Below, one piece after another: positions 36,600 through 38,800 of a stretch of 38,800 bases of DNA. The translations under genes and the position numbers were made by a program. The DNA lies in the NCBI GenBank assembly GCA_004322345.1, contig SCTQ01000093.1:1-38800 (forward strand), written 5' to 3'. This DNA is from Aquabacterium sp. (lineage in GTDB: Bacteria; Pseudomonadota; Gammaproteobacteria; Burkholderiales; Burkholderiaceae_C). Numbering within the stretch: position 1 is the first letter of the stretch; every line of letters begins with the position of its first letter. The notes under the pieces were generated by a model. It saw only the letters and a list, made by a program, of their open reading frames with translations, was not told the DNA's origin and searched no databases.

Positions 36600-37498
36600 C
36601 GCCGGTCCTCCTGCGCGAGCGTCACGCGCGCATGGCCGGCCACCGTGCCCACCAGCACCGCGGGGCGCGCGGCGCGGGCCTGGCGCTCGTTGGCCGACGG
36701 CTCCATCAATACACGCGCGCGCTGGCCGATGCGAGCGTCCGCCAGCGCCATGCCGGCGCGCTCCAGGCGGATGGCGCCTTGCTGCAGCTCCACGCTGACG
36801 CGCGCACCGCGTTGCACGGGGGCGGCGCCCTGGCCGGGCGCGGGCAGCGGGCCGCCGTCCGCGGCGCTCAATGCGAACCACACGGGCACGCTGCGCAGCA
36901 GGTGGCCGTCCACGCTCACGTCCACCTGCACGCGCAGCGTCTCGCGCAGGACGGCGGGGGCCTGCGCCGCCAGCGTCCAGTCGCCGGCCGGCAGCGGCAG
37001 CGCGCCGGGACGGCGCAGGGGCTGCAGCGTGGCGGACATGCCCAGGCCCTCCAGCCGGCGTTGCAGCGCGGCGCGCGCCGCCGCGACGATGCGTTCGCCA
37101 TCCATCTGTCCGCCGCTGCGGCGCACCTGGACCTCGGGTGCGCCGGCCCATTCGAGCGCGGCTGCAGCTGCGCGGCCGCGCAGCTGCAGCCGGCGCGCCA
37201 CGTGGCGGGCGATCTCCAGGCGTGCATAGCGCCGCGTACCGGCGTCGATGCGGCCCAGCTCCAGCGCCTGCAGCTCCTGCGCCAGGTCGGCATCGTCGGT
37301 GTCCACCGCTGCCACGTCGCCCAGGCGCACGACGGCCTGCTCGACCAGCGCCGCCGGATGCAGGGTCAGCCTGACGGGAGCAGCCGCGGCCGCCAGGCCC
37401 GGCAGGAAGGCGAGGCAGGCCAGCGCGGTGGCCATCGGCGCGGCGACGGCACGCAGGCGGGTGCGCGGCACGGCGAGGGGGATGGTCGAGGCCGGCAT
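36596..37498 (-). CDS. flgA: P-ring assembly chaperone FlgA-like
   Basis: Signal peptide; C-terminal RGARVSVELQQGAIRLERAGMALADARIGQRARVLMEPSANERQARAARPAVLVGTVAGHARVTL = SAF/FlgA-like end. Confidence 0.85.
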   Translation of the reverse strand: MPASTIPLAVPRTRLRAVAAPMATALACLAFLPGLAAAAAPVRLTLHPAALVEQAVVRLGDVAAVDTDDADLAQELQALELGRIDAGTRRYARLEIARHVARRLQLRGRAAAAALEWAGAPEVQVRRSGGQMDGERIVAAARAALQRRLEGLGMSATLQPLRRPGALPLPAGDWTLAAQAPAVLRETLRVQVDVSVDGHLLRSVPVWFALSAADGGPLPAPGQGAAPVQRGARVSVELQQGAIRLERAGMALADARIGQRARVLMEPSANERQARAARPAVLVGTVAGHARVTLAQEDRR

Positions 37499-37502
37499 CG
37501 CG

Positions 37503-38282
37503 TCAACGCCTCAGGTTGTTGGTGATGGCCAGCATGTCGTCGGAGGCCTGGACCACCTTGGCGCTGACCTCGTAGGCCCGCTGGGCCACCATCAGGCCGA
37601 CCATCTCGTCGACCAGCGAGACGTTGGAGGCCTCCTGGTAGCCCTGCACCATCACCCCGCTGCCGTCCTGCCCCGGCAGCGCCCGCGACACCGTGCCTGC
37701 CCCGTCGTCGGCCGTATACAGGCCGTCGCCCACGGGCTGCAGCGCCGCGGTGTTGGCGAACTGCACCAGCTCCAGCGTGCCGATCTCCTGCGGCGGCGTG
37801 TCGTCGCCGAAGGTGGCGCTGATCACGCCGTCGCGGCCGATGCGCAGGCCGCGTGCGTCCTCGGGCACGCGCACCAGCGCCGCCAGCAGGCTGCCGTCCG
37901 CACTGGCCAGCAGGCCTTCGTCGTTGACCTTCAGATGCGCGGTGCGCGCGTAGGCCGTGCTGCCGTCGGCACGCGTCAGCTCGAAGAAGCCGGCGCCGCT
38001 GACGGCGATGTCGTAGGGATCGTCGGTCTTCTTCAGCTCGCCGCCGGCGAACACGCGGTTCACCCCGCCCACGGTGACGCCGCCGCCCACCCGCTGCAGG
38101 TTGGCCGCATCGCCCGGGGCGCCGTTGGCGCGCAGCACTTCGCGGTACATGGCGTCGTCGAAGCTCAGGCGCGATTTCTTGAAGCCCGGCGTGTTCACGT
38201 TGGCCAGGTTGTTGGAGATCGTGTCGACGTTGAGCTGCTGCGCGCGCAACCCGGTTGCGCCGATGTAGAGGGAATCGTTCAT
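37503..38282 (-). CDS. flgG: Distal rod protein FlgG
   Basis: NDSLYIGATGLRAQQLNVDTISNNLANVNTPGFKKSRLSFDDAMY...EASNVSLVDEMVGLMVAQRAYEVSAKVVQASDDMLAITNNLRR. Confidence 0.95.
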   Translation of the reverse strand: MNDSLYIGATGLRAQQLNVDTISNNLANVNTPGFKKSRLSFDDAMYREVLRANGAPGDAANLQRVGGGVTVGGVNRVFAGGELKKTDDPYDIAVSGAGFFELTRADGSTAYARTAHLKVNDEGLLASADGSLLAALVRVPEDARGLRIGRDGVISATFGDDTPPQEIGTLELVQFANTAALQPVGDGLYTADDGAGTVSRALPGQDGSGVMVQGYQEASNVSLVDEMVGLMVAQRAYEVSAKVVQASDDMLAITNNLRR

Positions 38283-38355
38283 CTGGGTCTGCCTCTATGG
38301 GGTTGCGTTGCCCGGCTCGTGCCGCTTCGTCCGCAGGGCGTCCGCGGACGCGTCT

Positions 38356-38800
38356 TCAGAACTCGCCGAGCTTGCGCAGCGCGCGTTCCATCATGTCGTC
38401 CATGCCCTGCACCACCTTCTGGCTGGCCTCGAAGTGGCGCATGGTCTCCATCAGCGTGACCATCTCGGCCGCGCTGTCGACGTTGGAGACTTCCAGGTGC
38501 TGCTGACGCAGCCGCGCGCGTCCGGGCTCGGCCTGCGGCACCGCGCGGCCGGCGGCGTAGAGCGAGCCGGCACCGCGGTCCAGCAGGTCCTCGCGCTCGA
38601 AGCTCACCAGGCGGATCTGGCCGAGCACGCGCCCGCCGCTGCGCAGCGTGCCGTCGGCGTCGATGGCCGGTGCGTCGCCCACCGGCCCCAGCGGGCCGCC
38701 CTGCCCCAGCACCGGATGGCCCGCGTGGTCGCACAGGCGGCCCTCGGCGTCCACGGTGAAGTCGCCGCGGCGGGTGTAGGCCGGGCCTTCCTCGGTCTGG
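38356..38800 (-). CDS. flgF: Proximal rod protein FlgF, C-terminal part (runs off window)
   Basis: TEEGPAYTRRGDFTVDAEGRLCDHAGHPVLGQGGPLGPVG...LEVSNVDSAAEMVTLMETMRHFEASQKVVQGMDDMMERALRKLGEF. Confidence 0.87.
   Translation of the reverse strand, partial: QTEEGPAYTRRGDFTVDAEGRLCDHAGHPVLGQGGPLGPVGDAPAIDADGTLRSGGRVLGQIRLVSFEREDLLDRGAGSLYAAGRAVPQAEPGRARLRQQHLEVSNVDSAAEMVTLMETMRHFEASQKVVQGMDDMMERALRKLGEF

Overview
High-GC proteobacterial window, probably Burkholderiales judging from gene content (inference). The left part (1-16.6 kb) holds: a Ser/Thr kinase N-terminus; a DUF3606 protein; a long imperfect intergenic palindrome; an NAD/ADP-ribose-type cluster (NAD-kinase-like and SPFH genes divergent from NADAR and macrodomain genes); a fused membrane spermidine-synthase-like protein; two PEP-CTERM-type proteins; a PCu(A)C-like protein with altered metal ligands; an exported PHP-type protein; PpiC-type isomerase and HupE genes; and HD, Crp/Fnr and AraC-family genes. 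The right part (16.6-38.8 kb) is one co-oriented minus-strand flagellar hook-basal-body/export cluster, transcribed as flgF-G-A-H-I-B-C-fliE-F-G-H-I-J-(K-like)-flgD-E-fliM-N-O-P-fliA-TPRx3-ORF-fliQ-R-flhB-A. The export gate looks intact. The rotor/switch genes look reduced: a 181-aa FliG-position protein, a 256-aa FliM-like protein without the usual N-terminal CheY-binding motif, and an FlgH without an obvious lipobox. No flagellin, cap, stator or chemotaxis genes are visible here. The most interesting signals are this reduced-switch flagellar system and the symmetric overlapping divergent promoter/operator in the NAD/ADP-ribose cluster. All calls come from reading the sequence; no database search was run.
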